Shown here in pieces: positions 51,980 through 63,950 of a stretch of 64,000 bases of DNA. Positions within the stretch are counted from its first letter, which is position 1; each line of letters begins with the position of its first letter. A model generated the notes under the pieces. That model was not told the DNA's origin, searched no databases, and saw only the letters and a list, made by a program, of their open reading frames with translations. This DNA is from Chlorops oryzae (lineage: Eukaryota > Arthropoda > Insecta > Diptera > Chloropidae): assembly GCA_020466095.1 (NCBI GenBank), contig CM035809.1, positions 28,818,563 through 28,882,562 on the forward strand, in the 5' to 3' direction. The translations under genes and the position numbers were made by a program.

Positions 51980-52714
51980 TCACCACGGACGCCAGACGGG
52001 CTCGGAATGTGAATCGGAGCTTTCTCCCGCTTCCGAAGACGGCGGTGATCTCTCAACTTTTTCCTCAACTGTTGTCACGTCGATTAACTGCTGCTGCTGC
52101 TGCTGCAGATCGCCGTTAATTGACTGTGAACGGCTTCGTCCTTGCACACTTTCACCGGCTTCACTCGAACAATCACTATCCATGAAACTATATGATTCTG
52201 CTCCAGTATTCGCCGATAGCGTCGTTACGTGAACGGGATTCGGCGTGATCGCCGTCGGTAACGGAATGTACATTGCCGTCGGTGGTGGTATTGTAGCTGG
52301 GGAAGTTGTAGCACCTAATAATTGATTTTGTAACTCCACGAGACGCGATGATAGGAACTTAACAACCTTCTGACCAACTTCATCCGTTTGCTGTTGCTGC
52401 AGAAGGACTTGGGTGATTTGATCGGCGGCATGGACATAGCCCGAACGAAAGGATTCAATTTGAAGATTCGGCTGTGCTGTTGTGCTCAACGAGAGTTTGC
52501 CACGTTGTTTTAGTTTACGCATTAGCTCGACTGTCAGCTCCAAAATATCGGCTTTTTCCAGGCGTGTGACATGCTCGCCATCCTGCTGCAGGCATTCGAC
52601 CACAAGGTCCTTGAGATCATCGAGGCACTTGTTGATGCGTGCGCGCCGCTTGCGTTCAAGTAACGGCTTCATTACTTTGCGATACTGATACGTCTTGGAC
52701 ATTTCCATGACCAT
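51980..52714 (-). CDS. E(spl) bHLH-Orange repressor, m-gamma-like
   Basis: 244 residues from the conserved start [14 protein letters not shown]; an upstream in-frame Met at 52762 exists but E(spl) genes start near MSKTYQYRK. bHLH at about residues 5-62, with [19 protein letters not shown] and [17 protein letters not shown]. The Orange domain (about 95-140) is the unusual form [19 protein letters not shown] with [14 protein letters not shown], which as I remember it is characteristic of m-gamma, as is QLIDVTTV before the end. Six glutamines precede that block. Ends EPVWRPW (Groucho binding). In D. melanogaster m-gamma is at the other end of the complex from m5, so its closeness to m4 here implies fewer genes between them. 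Confidence 0.85.
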   Translation of the reverse strand: MVMEMSKTYQYRKVMKPLLERKRRARINKCLDDLKDLVVECLQQDGEHVTRLEKADILELTVELMRKLKQRGKLSLSTTAQPNLQIESFRSGYVHAADQITQVLLQQQQTDEVGQKVVKFLSSRLVELQNQLLGATTSPATIPPPTAMYIPLPTAITPNPVHVTTLSANTGAESYSFMDSDCSSEAGESVQGRSRSQSINGDLQQQQQQLIDVTTVEEKVERSPPSSEAGESSDSHSEPVWRPW

Positions 52715-52927
52715 TTTTAGTTTTTGGCATTTAAAGGAGTCCGTAAATCTTTCACTTTGCACTTGACTATGCCTGAAACTGAGACTAAACTGAGACTAAA
52801 CTGAGATCGCTCAGATCACGTAAAATGTTCGTAAGGAAACGCGATGGCTTTCCGCCAATGGCAAACGCGTTCTCACTTGTTTGAGTTTCGTTTGCGGAAT
52901 GATCGTCAAACGAGTTCCGCATACAAC

Positions 52928-52934
52928 CTTTATA
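52928..52934 (-). promoter_or_regulatory. TATA box of the m-gamma-like gene
   Basis: TATAAAG on the minus strand, about 215 bp upstream of the ATG at 52714. A near-consensus Su(H) word (AGTGAGAA, first base off) lies at 52877-52870. Confidence 0.6.
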
Positions 52935-53119
52935 CGAGCCGATCGGATCCGATCGTGTGCACACACTGCGCTCACAAAGACTTTCATGGGGATCTCTCAG
53001 CAGGTCCGTCGTCTTCCCTTGTCGTCTTGTGGCTTGATAAGAGTCGGTTTGGCTTGGATTGGATTGGCTTGTGGCTGCCGACCGAAGGGGTTTACGATGT
53101 TCTCAAGTAGCGAAGCGTG

Positions 53120-53970
53120 AACAAAGAGAAGCTACCGTAAAACGACAATGGAATCTTTAATAGCAACAATTGAGCATAAGGGCGCTAAATATTGCTAAAC
53201 TAATGGACGTTTTTTTCTCAAGTCTAGATATACTGAACGTTCTTCGTCCGAAAGATATGAGAGGAATAAGTTTTTTTTGTTGAAATTTTATTCCTCACCA
53301 TTCTGTGGTATTCGCTGATTTTTTGCTTTATTTCAGCGTTTGCAATGTAGAGCAATTTTGCCTGCAATCAGGGAGCAATGATCCAGTCGGAAATTTTCCC
53401 AAAAATTATTAATTTTTTAAATTTACATTCACTTGTACAAAATATTTGGCAAATTTTGTCTATAATATGACATATGTCTGTTTGTGTGTTCATTAAGAGA
53501 TTTTTAAGCTCAATATGAATAATTGATTTTTTTGAGGGTACTTTGTTGATCTTTCAATCGCGTTAATCAACTTTTATGTGATTTCGATTAATTTTTATGT
53601 TAATTTTAATTAATTTTATTGCGAAATAATTTTATTACACTCTGAAATTTGACATGTTTAAGCATTATTTTCGAGAAAGTAGTAAGAAACGGAAATTTTA
53701 ATATATTTTGTGCAATAATTTTCCTTTATGTACTTATTTAGATGGCCGAAATTATATAAAAAGCTCAGTTATTAAGCATTGGGGACGAACCATTTTAGAT
53801 AATAACGGACATTTTTTCAAAAATAACTTTTTTACCAACATATTTTATAGAAAACCATGAAATAATTTATTTTTCTTATATTAAGAGCTTAGGGGATTTT
53901 TAATTCAGATTGTAGGTATATTTAAAAATACGTTTTCTGGTAGCACTGCATAAAAACAATTCCTTCTTAA
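53120..53970. other. AT-rich spacer upstream of m-gamma
   Basis: No gene, and no Su(H) or proneural site seen. Confidence 0.5.
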
Positions 53971-53975
53971 AGCTA

Positions 53976-54371
53976 TGGCCTCAGTTCGGCTAGGAATGCA
54001 AAATTCCATATATAAAAAAAAGCTTCAGAAAATTCCTCACAGAAAATTCACGCGGCATTTCTGACGGCTGACCTCAGTTCAGTAAAAAAGTATCATAACA
54101 TTTTAGTGCTTTTTTGCCTAAGAATGCACATCGAAACCCAGGCTTTCCTATCAGAAATAATTGAAGTTCAATTGTTTCTCGCAGAAAAGTGACATACAAA
54201 TAAGTTTCAATTTCGAAATTCAAACTCAAATTGAAATTTAAATCAGCTATTTATGCCGTCAGGGGGCTTGGAATATTTTTATGATACTTTTTTTTCCTCG
54301 GCGAAAGAGCCTAGGAATTTTCAGAAGATTTTTTTATATGGAGTTTTTCATTCCTAGCCGAACTGAGGCCA
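53976..54371. mobile_element. Foldback MITE with TGGCCTCAGTTCGGC ends
   Basis: About 396 bp with inverted ends of about 60 bp (start TGGCCTCAGTTCGGCTAGGA). Flanking TA on both sides would fit a Tc1/mariner-type duplication, but the surrounding palindrome makes this ambiguous. It separates the m-gamma promoter from the SPS at 55797. Confidence 0.65.
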
Positions 54372-54379
54372 TAGCTAAA

Positions 54380-55780
54380 GACAAGTTTTACTGATGTGAA
54401 CACAAAAGAGACTTCAAAAGAGTATTCACCGTGTAGCTCGCTTGAATGTCGCCTAATATAAACAACGACCTAGGTGAATTTCCCAATTAAAACTTAAAAT
54501 TTTCCATATCTCGAACATTTAGATATTAAATCTACCAATTGGTAGATTTTCACAACATTGAGAGTGGGAGCGCTATCGCTAGCCGTTGGTCAGTTCTCAG
54601 ATTACTTGCATTGTGATTTCGAACAAATTTTAAAACGCTATATCTTTTAAACTCGTCGCGGAGGGCGTAAGTGGGACGCAGATTTAGAATCAGGAGGTCA
54701 TTCTACATATATATCGTACAAAAGCCCGCAAAGTAAACAAATGTCAAACATATTTCAGTTGTTTTGCGAATCCTATTGCGCTTTCATGCATATCGAATAT
54801 CGAATATCGTTTCGCTCTCAGAGAGGGAGTTTTGACATTTCCTTTTCAGTTGACAAAAGTTTTGGCGGCATTTCGCGACTGATTATTTTCGGAACTTTAA
54901 AACGTAATTTTTGCTATAAGAACTGCAAATTCCGATTGAAAGTGGTAAATATCTCGTCGGGAAAGTATTCGGTTAGTGTTTTTCATAAGTGTTTATTAGT
55001 GTTTTTTCATAAGTGAAAGGATAAAGTGGACATTAAAAAAGTGGACAAAAGTAAGGTTAGGGTTGTGGCAAAAACTTTGCAATTTTCGTGTTGTTGCTCT
55101 TCGTCAACTGCTTCGATATCTTTCAAAGGTAAAGTATTTTAGTGAATTGCAAAAGGAGAACTGCTTCATTCAATATTTTCTTAAGCTTCAGGACAACAAT
55201 TGTAAGATGGAAGAGAAACTGAAAATGAAACCGAAGAGATCGAATGCCCAATAAAAGTTCATCATTTCAATTGGTAAGTCCGAAATTTTATAATTTTTGT
55301 AGTAAGCCAATTTCATTTCATATTTAATTCCACGTTCCTACTGGGTATAATAAACAACCTTTTATTATGCCTGTACCAATCGATCGTTTGCTCGCTCGCT
55401 CGCCCATTGATCGAGCAGAAGTTTTACCTAAACTACATAGATACTCTTTGCCCCCCCCATTCACTTAAAGCCGACCGTGTCTAACTTATCGTCAATGATG
55501 ACAGTTCTCTGCCGCTGTCTCGTGTTTTTTCCACAGCCCCTGCTGCTGCTGCCCCGGTTGTTGCTTTCGAAAATCGCCTGCTCCCTGCCACTCTTGCGGC
55601 TCGCAAATGAATGCGGGGTGAGGCATATCATGTTGAATGGATTGGAGAACAAGCATAAATACAGATACCTACCTACTTTGTATGTGCAGCTAGCGTCTTT
55701 GATGATATCTCAATGCCTGTGCGCAGTGTACGATCGCTCGGTCGCTCGTCGGTCGCTCACTTGCCCATTATATGGTGTAT
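54380..55780. other. Spacer, no gene recognised
   Basis: The frame 54741-55016 has no family match. The frame 55477-55920 would run through the SPS and is judged incidental. From about 55370 the sequence becomes GC-richer and non-repetitive. Confidence 0.4.
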
Positions 55781-55796
55781 CCACACTTTTCGAGAC

Positions 55797-55829
55797 CGTG
55801 GGAAACAGATTTGTCGTGTGTTTCCCACA
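55797..55829. promoter_or_regulatory. Su(H) paired site without an obvious adjacent gene
   Basis: CGTGGGAA (55797-55804), a 17-bp spacer, TTCCCACA (55822-55829): the same architecture as the m7, m5 and m4 sites. The nearest E(spl) promoter is m-gamma, 2.9 kb to the left, with a MITE between. No bHLH or Bearded frame was found within several kb to the right. Confidence 0.82.
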
Positions 55830-56499
55830 CGATGGACGGATGGATGGATTGCGTTGTTGCGTTGCGTTGGGCTCGCTTGAGTCGTTCGGTGTATTTTTTC
55901 TTGCTCTGTTTTCCCTGTGATCGGATCTGATGGTTGTTGTTGTTGTTGTTGTGTACGGTTGGATGGATGAATCGTTGGATAGACTCGAATGTGTTGAATG
56001 TATTCCCGGTCGTCTTTGTGTTGTAGATGGGGGTCTTAAGCTACTGTGTTGTTGCTTTCGCGTTTTGTTAGTGTGTTTCGTTTGGTTTTATGAAGGCAAG
56101 CAATTACGAAGACGCATGCTTCACTGATGATACGTCGCGTAAATTTCATTGAACCGCAACAAGGGGAGCTCTTCTGACTCAGAGGCGATTTGAATTGAAG
56201 GGCGCTTTTTGAGGAATATAGCACCCCCTAAGATGTTGAGATTTATACTTAATCCTTCTTCAAGTCATATTGCACTTAATTTCGGATGGAAATTTTCTAT
56301 AATTTTGGCCGCGAACGGGTTCACATGACCTTAATCCGACCCTGTATTGTCTCTGTGCTATAATACATACTGCTTAGTTGAGTTTAGTTTGCCTTTAAAA
56401 CGAAATTGTCGGGATCAGCGCAATTATGTTGTCGTTGTCAACGTTGGTGTTGTCACTCTTGGCGGTGGCGGTGGCGGTTGGGGGGATAAGAAAAGCAAA

Positions 56500-56900
56500 T
56501 AGCAATCCAGTGCTTTCCCAAGGCGCGCATGCGTTTATCTTGTTTTTCTCTTTTGCGTTGTTTTTGCTTTTTCCTTTTCATTTTCGTTTTCTTTAATTTC
56601 AACTTAAACCACAATAAAAAGATTTGTTGTGTGAGCCCATTGAAGGAGACCAGAGACCCCTGGTTCTGCTTAACTGATAATGACAGACATCAGTGCTGGA
56701 AGTATAAAGCGTGTTTATACGAACTGTGGGAACCAAACGACCACCAGCTGTTGTTATCGCGCCATTTTTATAGAAGCAGTTACGACGATGGCGTGGAAGT
56801 CGACCTGATAATGAAATTCTATGCGGGAAGGCTTTATCTATTATGTTCATTTGGGGTTCTTTCGGTCTAGTGTTTTGTTTGGGTGTACGAAATTTTTGAG
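56500..56900. promoter_or_regulatory. Su(H) site and E-box near a TATA-like word
   Basis: TATAAAG (56703-56709), Su(H)-type TGTGGGAA (56725-56732) and ACAGCTG on the minus strand (56751-56745) fall within 50 bp. The plus-strand frame 56529-56870 is coding-like in part (KETRDPWFCLTDNDRHQ) but is not recognised and has no support beyond being open. Confidence 0.35.
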
Positions 56901-57053
56901 GAGGCTCTTTTTAAGCTTTGTCAGAAGTGATGAGTCTCTATTTCATTTCATGAACTTATTGAATGATGATAATATAAAGCAGCTTAAAACACTTCTACTT
57001 TTAAAATGCATGTCCCACAATGCCTGTTTAATGCTCATATATCATACAGTTAA

Positions 57054-57559
57054 CCCTCTGATTCCTGGCTCCTGATGTGTAGCCTGGCAGGATCGCCATG
57101 ATGTGTCCTTGGAACCCTCGGTGGACTTGAAGGCGGTTTATCGCCTTTACTGAGGCGAAACCTTTCGCCTGGATAGTTTTACTAAGTGAAAAGACTTTAG
57201 CTTCTCTCCTGGCAGGATCGCCATGATGTGTACTGCTTTAGCTAATTGTTGCAATATTGATTTGGGACAGTGTGGAATGCGATGGAAAGTGAGGTGTCTT
57301 ATTAAGGCACCAAAGAAGAATGCAGAATGCAAAAGAAGCATGTCAGTAGTGAATATGTTATATGTGACTAAATGAGAATGCCATTAGGAATTGTTCTCAA
57401 GTGACCTTTATCCATAACACTTCGTCTCTAGACGGACTTTTTCGAACAAATTACAAAAAAAAAAAACTAATAATAATTATTTCAGATTCATGTTTTTCTA
57501 CCCAAAATTAGTCATATCTGAACTTTTCATTGAAAAAAAAAAATTGTGGCATTAGAGGG
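57054..57559. mobile_element. piggyBac-type element, second family, long copy C
   Basis: 506 bp between TTAA sites (57050-57053, 57560-57563). Its ends match copies A and B, but an extra segment of about 345 bp (57077-57424) is present. That segment contains a direct repeat of ctggcaggatcgccatgatg (57083 and 57209). It may be a less deleted member or hold an insertion. Confidence 0.7.
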
Positions 57560-57703
57560 TTAAGGGTTAATAAAACCAGTTCCATCGACAAAAAATTTTT
57601 TGCCATTTTTTTAAGTATCACGCACTTAAGGGTTAATAAAACCACCTAAAGAACTACGAAAAATGTTCTAATTATTTTATATTTCATGCAGTAAAGGGTT
57701 AAG
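57560..57703. repeat. piggyBac-MITE-like tandem modules
   Basis: Repeats the gggttaataaaacca joint seen at 36484-36600 and ends catgcagtaaagggttaa, like the right end of the MITE at 33537-33670. Confidence 0.55.
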
Positions 57704-57709
57704 AGTGCT

Positions 57710-60070
57710 TTTCTTTAATCTTGAGGAAAATGTATGGCGCGATCTGTCATTTTGGAAACTGTTTTTCATGTCCTTATGGTTCGTACAGAATCTTCCAAGT
57801 CCTCAGTTTGAGACATACCATCTCTTCCTTCATTCCAAATATCTTCGATTTTCTCGAATTCCAGTAGACCAAGAAAATTGAGGCATTTTTCAATGTTATT
57901 ATGCAAATTGCACTGCCATTCCGGCGCATTGAAAGTATGGAGAACCGAATGAACGTTTGAAAATTGACGTCAGTATTCCGAGTGTGAGCATTTCTGACGA
58001 GTCTGGAGCTTTTCCGCTACCACCGCCTGATCGCTGATCAACAAAAATCTCATTGCTAATGACGCTGACATCGCAACTGAAAGCCCTCTCTTCTCTCTCT
58101 CTCACTCCCTTGGACCAAATTAAACACGATCGGACGCGGACATGGATGTGGATGTGGCGCGGACGAACGAATGGAATCGATCGGACCGTGAGAAAGTGTT
58201 TAGTGCGACGACTTGAAATCATCATTTGCAATGAATAATGCATGAGCGCACTAGCAGCAGCAGAAACAACAACAACAACAACAACAACAAGTACATTCAA
58301 AAAAGCGACGAACCATAAAAACGACGTCAACGAAAAAAAAAGAAAAAAAAATTATAAATAAATTAAACGAATTCGGCACGCGGGAGCAATGGCAGAAACG
58401 ATCACCAAATTGAATGTCTGTCCGTCCGTCCGACTGTGGCGCAAAGAGCGGCGATGCTTATGCATAAAACATGAATGCCGAGCAGCGAAGTTTCTGATTT
58501 TCTGAGTCGTAAGTTCGAGTCGTAGTTGCAGTAGCGCTGAGATAACCGAAAATAGCTGTGATTGGAGCCATGCTGCGATGTTGTGGCTGTTGTTGTCGTT
58601 GTTGCTGCACCGCGTCTAGACTATGCCTCGTCGTGTGCACAATCACACGATCATGCAGACAATGCCTGCGGCACAAGCCTCAATCCACAACATGGACGCG
58701 CAGTGCAGTTTGCACAAAGCTCAGCGCACCCAGCGCCAGCAAGTCCCGAAGATTTGGATCAGGCAAACCAACGCTATGTTACGACTGACTGCTGCGATCA
58801 CGGAGATGACAAAGGCGCTGAGGCGCTGAGCGTACGCTGCACACGCGATTGGCACGAGTGGACTAGCTTTGGTCTGCCGCTCGCTACATCGCTCGTTTGG
58901 GAACTTGCTGTGCAGATTCTTGAAAGGAGGCTGCACATGCGCATGCGCATGAGCTTGCTATACGGCTTCAGCGTGCGTCAACGATATCAGAGGGGGGGTG
59001 TTCGCTTAAACAGGTACTTGTATGGCTACAGAATGCATGCCAAGAGATGCTGTTGTAAGCTTCTTTTGTTATTTCGGTTTTATTGTTAATTTTGTTGTTG
59101 TTCCTTTGGCTGACGAGTGTGCTGCGTTGTGTTGTTGTGAAAAGTGCATCGCGACTGCACTTGGAGTCGTTTTATTAATAACTTTTAAGGCATTTAACAA
59201 GTGAATTGGCACACATTTTTATTGTTGCTTGTTTTCATCGATATTCGCTGCTGTGTACGGTTTTTTCTTTTTTTTTCTTTTGTGAGGATTTCAATAGAAA
59301 TAAAAAAAATCTTTTGATGTCGATTTGGATTTTGTGTGAGCGCACGTGCACAAGATGGCTTTGGAAATGGTTTTGATGTGATTTTATTACGAAATTTTAA
59401 GGGTTCGTGGACATGTAGTTGGAAGATTTGAATTTTAATTGGTGATTAAGAGAGTAAATATTTGTTGAAGCCTTCTCAAGGGGTTTTTCGGATGTCAACG
59501 CATAAATTTGAACTATTTTATTTTTTATTTTTTTTTGGAAATAAAAGCAATCAGGGGTGTCACAGAATCCGATAGCTGTCGGAATCGGAATTAAAATCCG
59601 ATCGAAATTTCATACAAAATTTACAAATTTTGTTGTTTTCGGTTTTGAATCGGAACTACCCTGAGTGGGAATAGTGGAACCTACAGTTTAACGTCGACTC
59701 CGAACGGCAAATAGCTTTCAAAGAAGCTTTTTTCTATAGGCAAATTTTAGCTTCATCTGTGAACTTGCCAGGAACCAACCAACCGTCTAGTGGGCGCCGT
59801 ATCTTGTTAAAGATTAACTGAAAAAACTTGTGTCTTAAGGCTGTAGTATTATTATTATTATTATTATTATTATTTATTAATACAATTCATTTTAAATTTT
59901 GACATTTCATAACTATCAGCTAAGATTTGCTTAATATATTTTAAGGCATAACATTTAGTGTTGTGTGCCTGATTGGCTTTTAGAAGTGCATGCATATTTA
60001 TAGATTTAATGAAGCTTTTAAGTATACTCGCTTATTATAAAATTTCGATACTTTAAACAATTTTGAATAC
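57710..60070. other. Non-repetitive to AT-rich region, no gene recognised
   Basis: 58050-59200 is GC-richer, with a (CAA)n run (about 58263-58290), ctg/ttg-rich stretches and an alternating gcatgcgcat block near 58937. The open frames there, e.g. 58562-59089, are Val/Cys-rich translations of simple repeats. An (ATT)n run is at about 59848-59874. I see nothing that supports a gene. Confidence 0.4.
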
Positions 60071-60073
60071 TTA

Positions 60074-61370
60074 ACAAGCGTTGGCTTGATAAGTCCCGCG
60101 GTCTAACAAAGAAAAACACATTTTTTTGTCAAAATTCGTTTTTATTATTCAACATAGTTCCCTTCAAGAGCGATACAACGATTATAACGACCTTCCAATT
60201 TTTTGATACCATTTTGGTAGTACTCCTTCGGTTTTGCCTCAAAATAGGCCTCAGTTTCGGCGATCACCTCTTCATTGCAGCCAAATTTTTTCCCTGCGAT
60301 CATCCTTTTGAGGTCTGAGAACAAGAAAAAGTCGCTGGGGGCCAGATCTGGAGAATACGGTTGGTGGGGAAGCAATTCGAAGCCTAATTCATGAATTTTT
60401 GCCATCGTTCTCAATGACTTGTGGCACGGTGCGTTGTCTTGGCGGAACAACATTTTTTTCTTCTTCATATGGGGCCGTTTTGCCGCGATTTCGACCTTCA
60501 AACGCTCCAATAACGACATATAATAGTCACTGTTGATGGTTTTTCCCTTCTCAAGATAATCGATAAAAATTATTCCATGCCCATCCCAAAAAACAGAGGC
60601 CATTACTTTGCCAGCGGACTTTTGAGTCTTTCCACGCTTCGGAGACGGTTCACCGATCGCTGTCCACTCAGCCGACTGTCGATTGGACTCAGAAGTGTAG
60701 TGATAGAGCCATGTTTCATCCATTGTCACATATCGACGCAAAAACTCGGGTGTATTGCGAGTTAACAGCTACAAACACCGCTCAGAATCATCAACACGTT
60801 GTTGTTTTTGGTCAAATGTGAGCTCGCGCGGCACCCATTTTGCACAGAGCTTTTTCATATCCAAATATTGATGAATGATATGACCAACACGTTCCTTTGA
60901 TATCTTTAAGGCCTCTGCTATCTCGATCAACTTCATTTTACGGTCATTCAAAATCATTTTGTGAATTTTTTTGATGTTTTCGTCGGTAACCACCTCTTTC
61001 GGGCGTCCACTGCGATCACCGTCCTCCGTGCTCATTTCACCACGCTTGAATTTTGCATACCAATCAATTATTGTTGATTTTCCTGGGGCAGAGTCCGGAA
61101 ACTCATTATCAAGCCAAGTTTTTGCTTCCACTGTATTTTTTCCCTTCAGAAAACAGTATTTTATCAAAACACGAAATTCCTTTTTTTCCATTTTTTTCAC
61201 AATAACAAAAGTTGCTTCACAAAAGACGCTCTATCTCACAAACTAATTGACTTACAGACGTCAAATTTTGACACGAATCATTTGAAGGTTGCCACTATAT
61301 AAAAATAATATGCATTTAATACTAGCGACGCCATCTATGTGTCAGACCGGGGACTTATCAGCCAACCTGT
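60074..61370 (-). mobile_element. Himar1-like mariner, copy 2
   Basis: 1297 bp, TA duplications at 60072-60073 and 61371-61372. The right inverted repeat is perfect over 27 bp; the left one has several indels (acaagcgttggcttgataag). The transposase frame starts at 61191 (MEKKEF) and is open except for a TAG at about 60769, where a CAG codon is expected from the rest of the family. Catalytic aspartates are present (MDETW, RQDNAP, SPDLAPSDFF). Nearly identical to copy 1, so both are young. Confidence 0.95.
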
Positions 61371-61379
61371 TATATAGCG

Positions 61380-62510
61380 ATTGATAATTCTGGCCGTTCG
61401 TTATGTCTAAATACTCTGCGAAGTTAGGCCTGTAGTACATGAGATATAAAAAGCCACATTTATATGTAGCTGTGACGTCATTGTGATGTCAGAAAGTTTT
61501 TAAACTGGATACATATAGTGTACTAGCGTTTTTATGTCATAGTTTTTCCGTTTGAAAGACATTTTGAAAAGATACCTCCAAGCAACTGATCTAAGAATCG
61601 AGGATGCAGTGGATAGAAGGAAATGGAGAAAAATTTCAAAACATGCGGACCTAAATGTCAATTTATAGAAACCAGTTTGATAACTTCTCTTCTTTGTCCT
61701 CTCTTTGGATATTTCGCAATTTAAAAAAAATCTATTTTTAACAATTTTTATGCGCCTCAGCCAGGGATCAAACCCGCGATATTCAGATTTTGAGTCGAGC
61801 ACTCATCATCTACGCCACTTCATGCTAACGCTGAACTGACGCTAAAGCCTTATTTAAATTTCAATAGCCAATGAGATTCAAGCACATGAACAGCATCCCT
61901 CCACGATGACATGTCCTCCAAGATGTCATGCATGACAATGTCACCTATATGTCATCGATGACATCACTGGTGACTTTGTCATGCAAGAGATAATTTTCCG
62001 CTGGGACATTATACTACCACCCGATTTTCTAGTTGCGATAATCGCCAACCTACGAAAAGTACGCAACAACCGCGATCGTTTTCTTATCGAAGGAGTTGAG
62101 CTATCTTGACGAAATTTGGCATGCGTGTTGGCAGGGGCATGAGTAAGAAAAAGTTCGAGAATGGACCCGATCGGACCATTTTTAGGCGTACCTACAGTAC
62201 TAGGGTCTGTTATGAAAATCACAAAAGCTGCTTTAAAACCTAAGTTTTTCAAGATATTTTTATGAAAGTTAATACCTCGTATGTGTGCACTAAATATAAT
62301 TTCCAAAAATTGGAAAAGTGGGCGTGGCAGAAGGGCCTTTTTCGAATATTGTCCCCTACACCCGAAATTCAAATGGGAACGAAAGATGTCATATATGCTC
62401 CATCTATTGTCATTAATATCCTTTCAAGAAATTTTCTTGGTCGGTCCGTTGTTAAGAGTACTGTCAGTACTAGGGTGTGTCTTTTATTTAGCTCTCCGAT
62501 AAAAAAAAAA
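61380..62510. repeat. Repeat-rich region with a tRNA-like SINE
   Basis: A minus-strand tRNA-like unit at about 61745-61830 has an A-box-like GTGGCGTAGATGATGAGTGC and a B-box-like GGGTTTGATCCC. A tgtcat-rich stretch is at about 61905-61985. Positions 62050-62500 resemble the repeat at 8650-9070 (minus orientation). No gene. Confidence 0.5.
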
Positions 62511-62512
62511 AA

Positions 62513-63950
62513 ACAAGTAAGGAAGCTAAAGTCGGTCAAGCCCATTTTTGAAATACCCAGCGTTCCGACATTATTGGCGCACTATTTGACGAAAAATCTC
62601 CTTTTGTGGGCGTGGCAGTGGGCGGGCTACATAAATTTTTGTTCCTACACCTTTTATTCACCTTGGTCAACCTATGTTGCGAATTTGAAGCTGCTACGCC
62701 TTTTACTTCGGAAGTTACAAAAAATCTCCATTTGTGGGCGTGGCAGTGGGCGGGCCACATAAAATTTTTACCTACACCTTTCATTCGCCTTGGTCAACCT
62801 ATGTTGCGAATTTGAAAGCTTCTACGCCTTTTACTTCGGAAGTTACGAAAAAATCTTCATTTGTGGGCGTGGCAGTGGGCGGGCTACATAAATATTTTTT
62901 CCTACACCTTTCATTCCCTTGGTAACCTATGTTGCGAATTTGAAGCTGCTACGCCTTTTACTTCGGAAGTTACAAAAAATCTCATTTGTGGGCGTGGCAG
63001 TGGGCGGGCCACAAAAATTTTTTCCATACACCTTTCATTCGACCTTGGTCAACCTATGTTGCGAATTTGAAAGCTTCTACGCCTTTTACTTCGAAGTTAC
63101 GAAAAATCTCATTTGTGGGCGTGTCAGTGGGCGGGCCACATAAATTTTTTTCCTAACCTTTCATTCGCCTTGGTGAACCTATGTTGCGAATTTGTGAAGC
63201 TTCTACGCCTTTTACTTCGGAAGTTACGAAAAATCTTATTTGTGGGCGTGGCAGTGGGCGGGCATCAAAAATTTTTTTCCAATACACCTTTCGATAGTAA
63301 CATAGTCACCTACAATGAATTGCTGAATGTTGAAGCTGCTACAGCCTTTTACTTCGGAAGTATACACAATAAATCTCCATTTGTGGGCGTGGCAGTGGGC
63401 GGAGCTCACATAATTTTCTTTTATCCTAACCTTATCATTTGCCTTGGTTGGAACCTATGTTGCGAATTGGAAGCTTCCGCCTTTTACTTACAACGTTACA
63501 GTAAATCCTTATTTGTGGGCCTGGTCAGGAGGACGTCAATATTTTGTCCTAGGATATCGTCCCTTAGTTCGTAGTTAACAAGTATCGACACAAATACTAA
63601 TGGATATGCTTATGCAGTGGTAATCGCAAGCTTACTTATTGTCATTTTACTGAAAACACTAATAAATCCTCATTTGTGGGCGTGGCTAGTGGCGCGTTGT
63701 TCCTTTTTTTACTAAGGATCATACTCGAAATCCCGATAGTACCTGTATGCTTGCAAATCTTCGTCTTGGATGAGACACCTGTTTCGGAGTGATCTGATCA
63801 CGACCACGGACAGACGGACATGTCTAAATCGATTCAGTTTTTGATCCTGATCAAGAATATATATATATATGTCTATATCTACGGAGCTTAGTTCTGGTTG
63901 TTACAAGAATCGCACAAAACTAATATACCCTGCTTATGCTGGGTATAAAA
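62513..63950 (+). repeat. Long dispersed repeat with internal minisatellite
   Basis: Starts aaacaagtaaggaagc and ends ccctgcttatgctgggtat. About eight units of about 126-130 bp, each with tttgtgggcgtggcagtggg, run from about 62600 to 63690, increasingly degenerate to the right. A shorter minus-strand copy is at 10500-11095. ATACCCAGC near the start and GCTGGGTAT near the end form subterminal inverted repeats. Tandem units inside a dispersed element recall Helentron/DINE-1-type elements; that class is a guess. Confidence 0.65.

Noticed and set aside
58562..59089. 175-codon open frame on the plus strand
   Set aside because: Starts in ttg/gtt-rich simple sequence and gives a Val/Cys-rich product with no domain; overlapped by other frames of equal quality.
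62590..63574. Chain of overlapping plus-strand frames encoding a repeat protein
   Set aside because: They are translations of the GC-rich minisatellite unit, which shifts frame from unit to unit with no start context or conserved reading frame.
62590..63690. CRISPR-like array
   Set aside because: Units are about 128 bp, directly adjacent and decaying, in a eukaryotic genome; this is a minisatellite.
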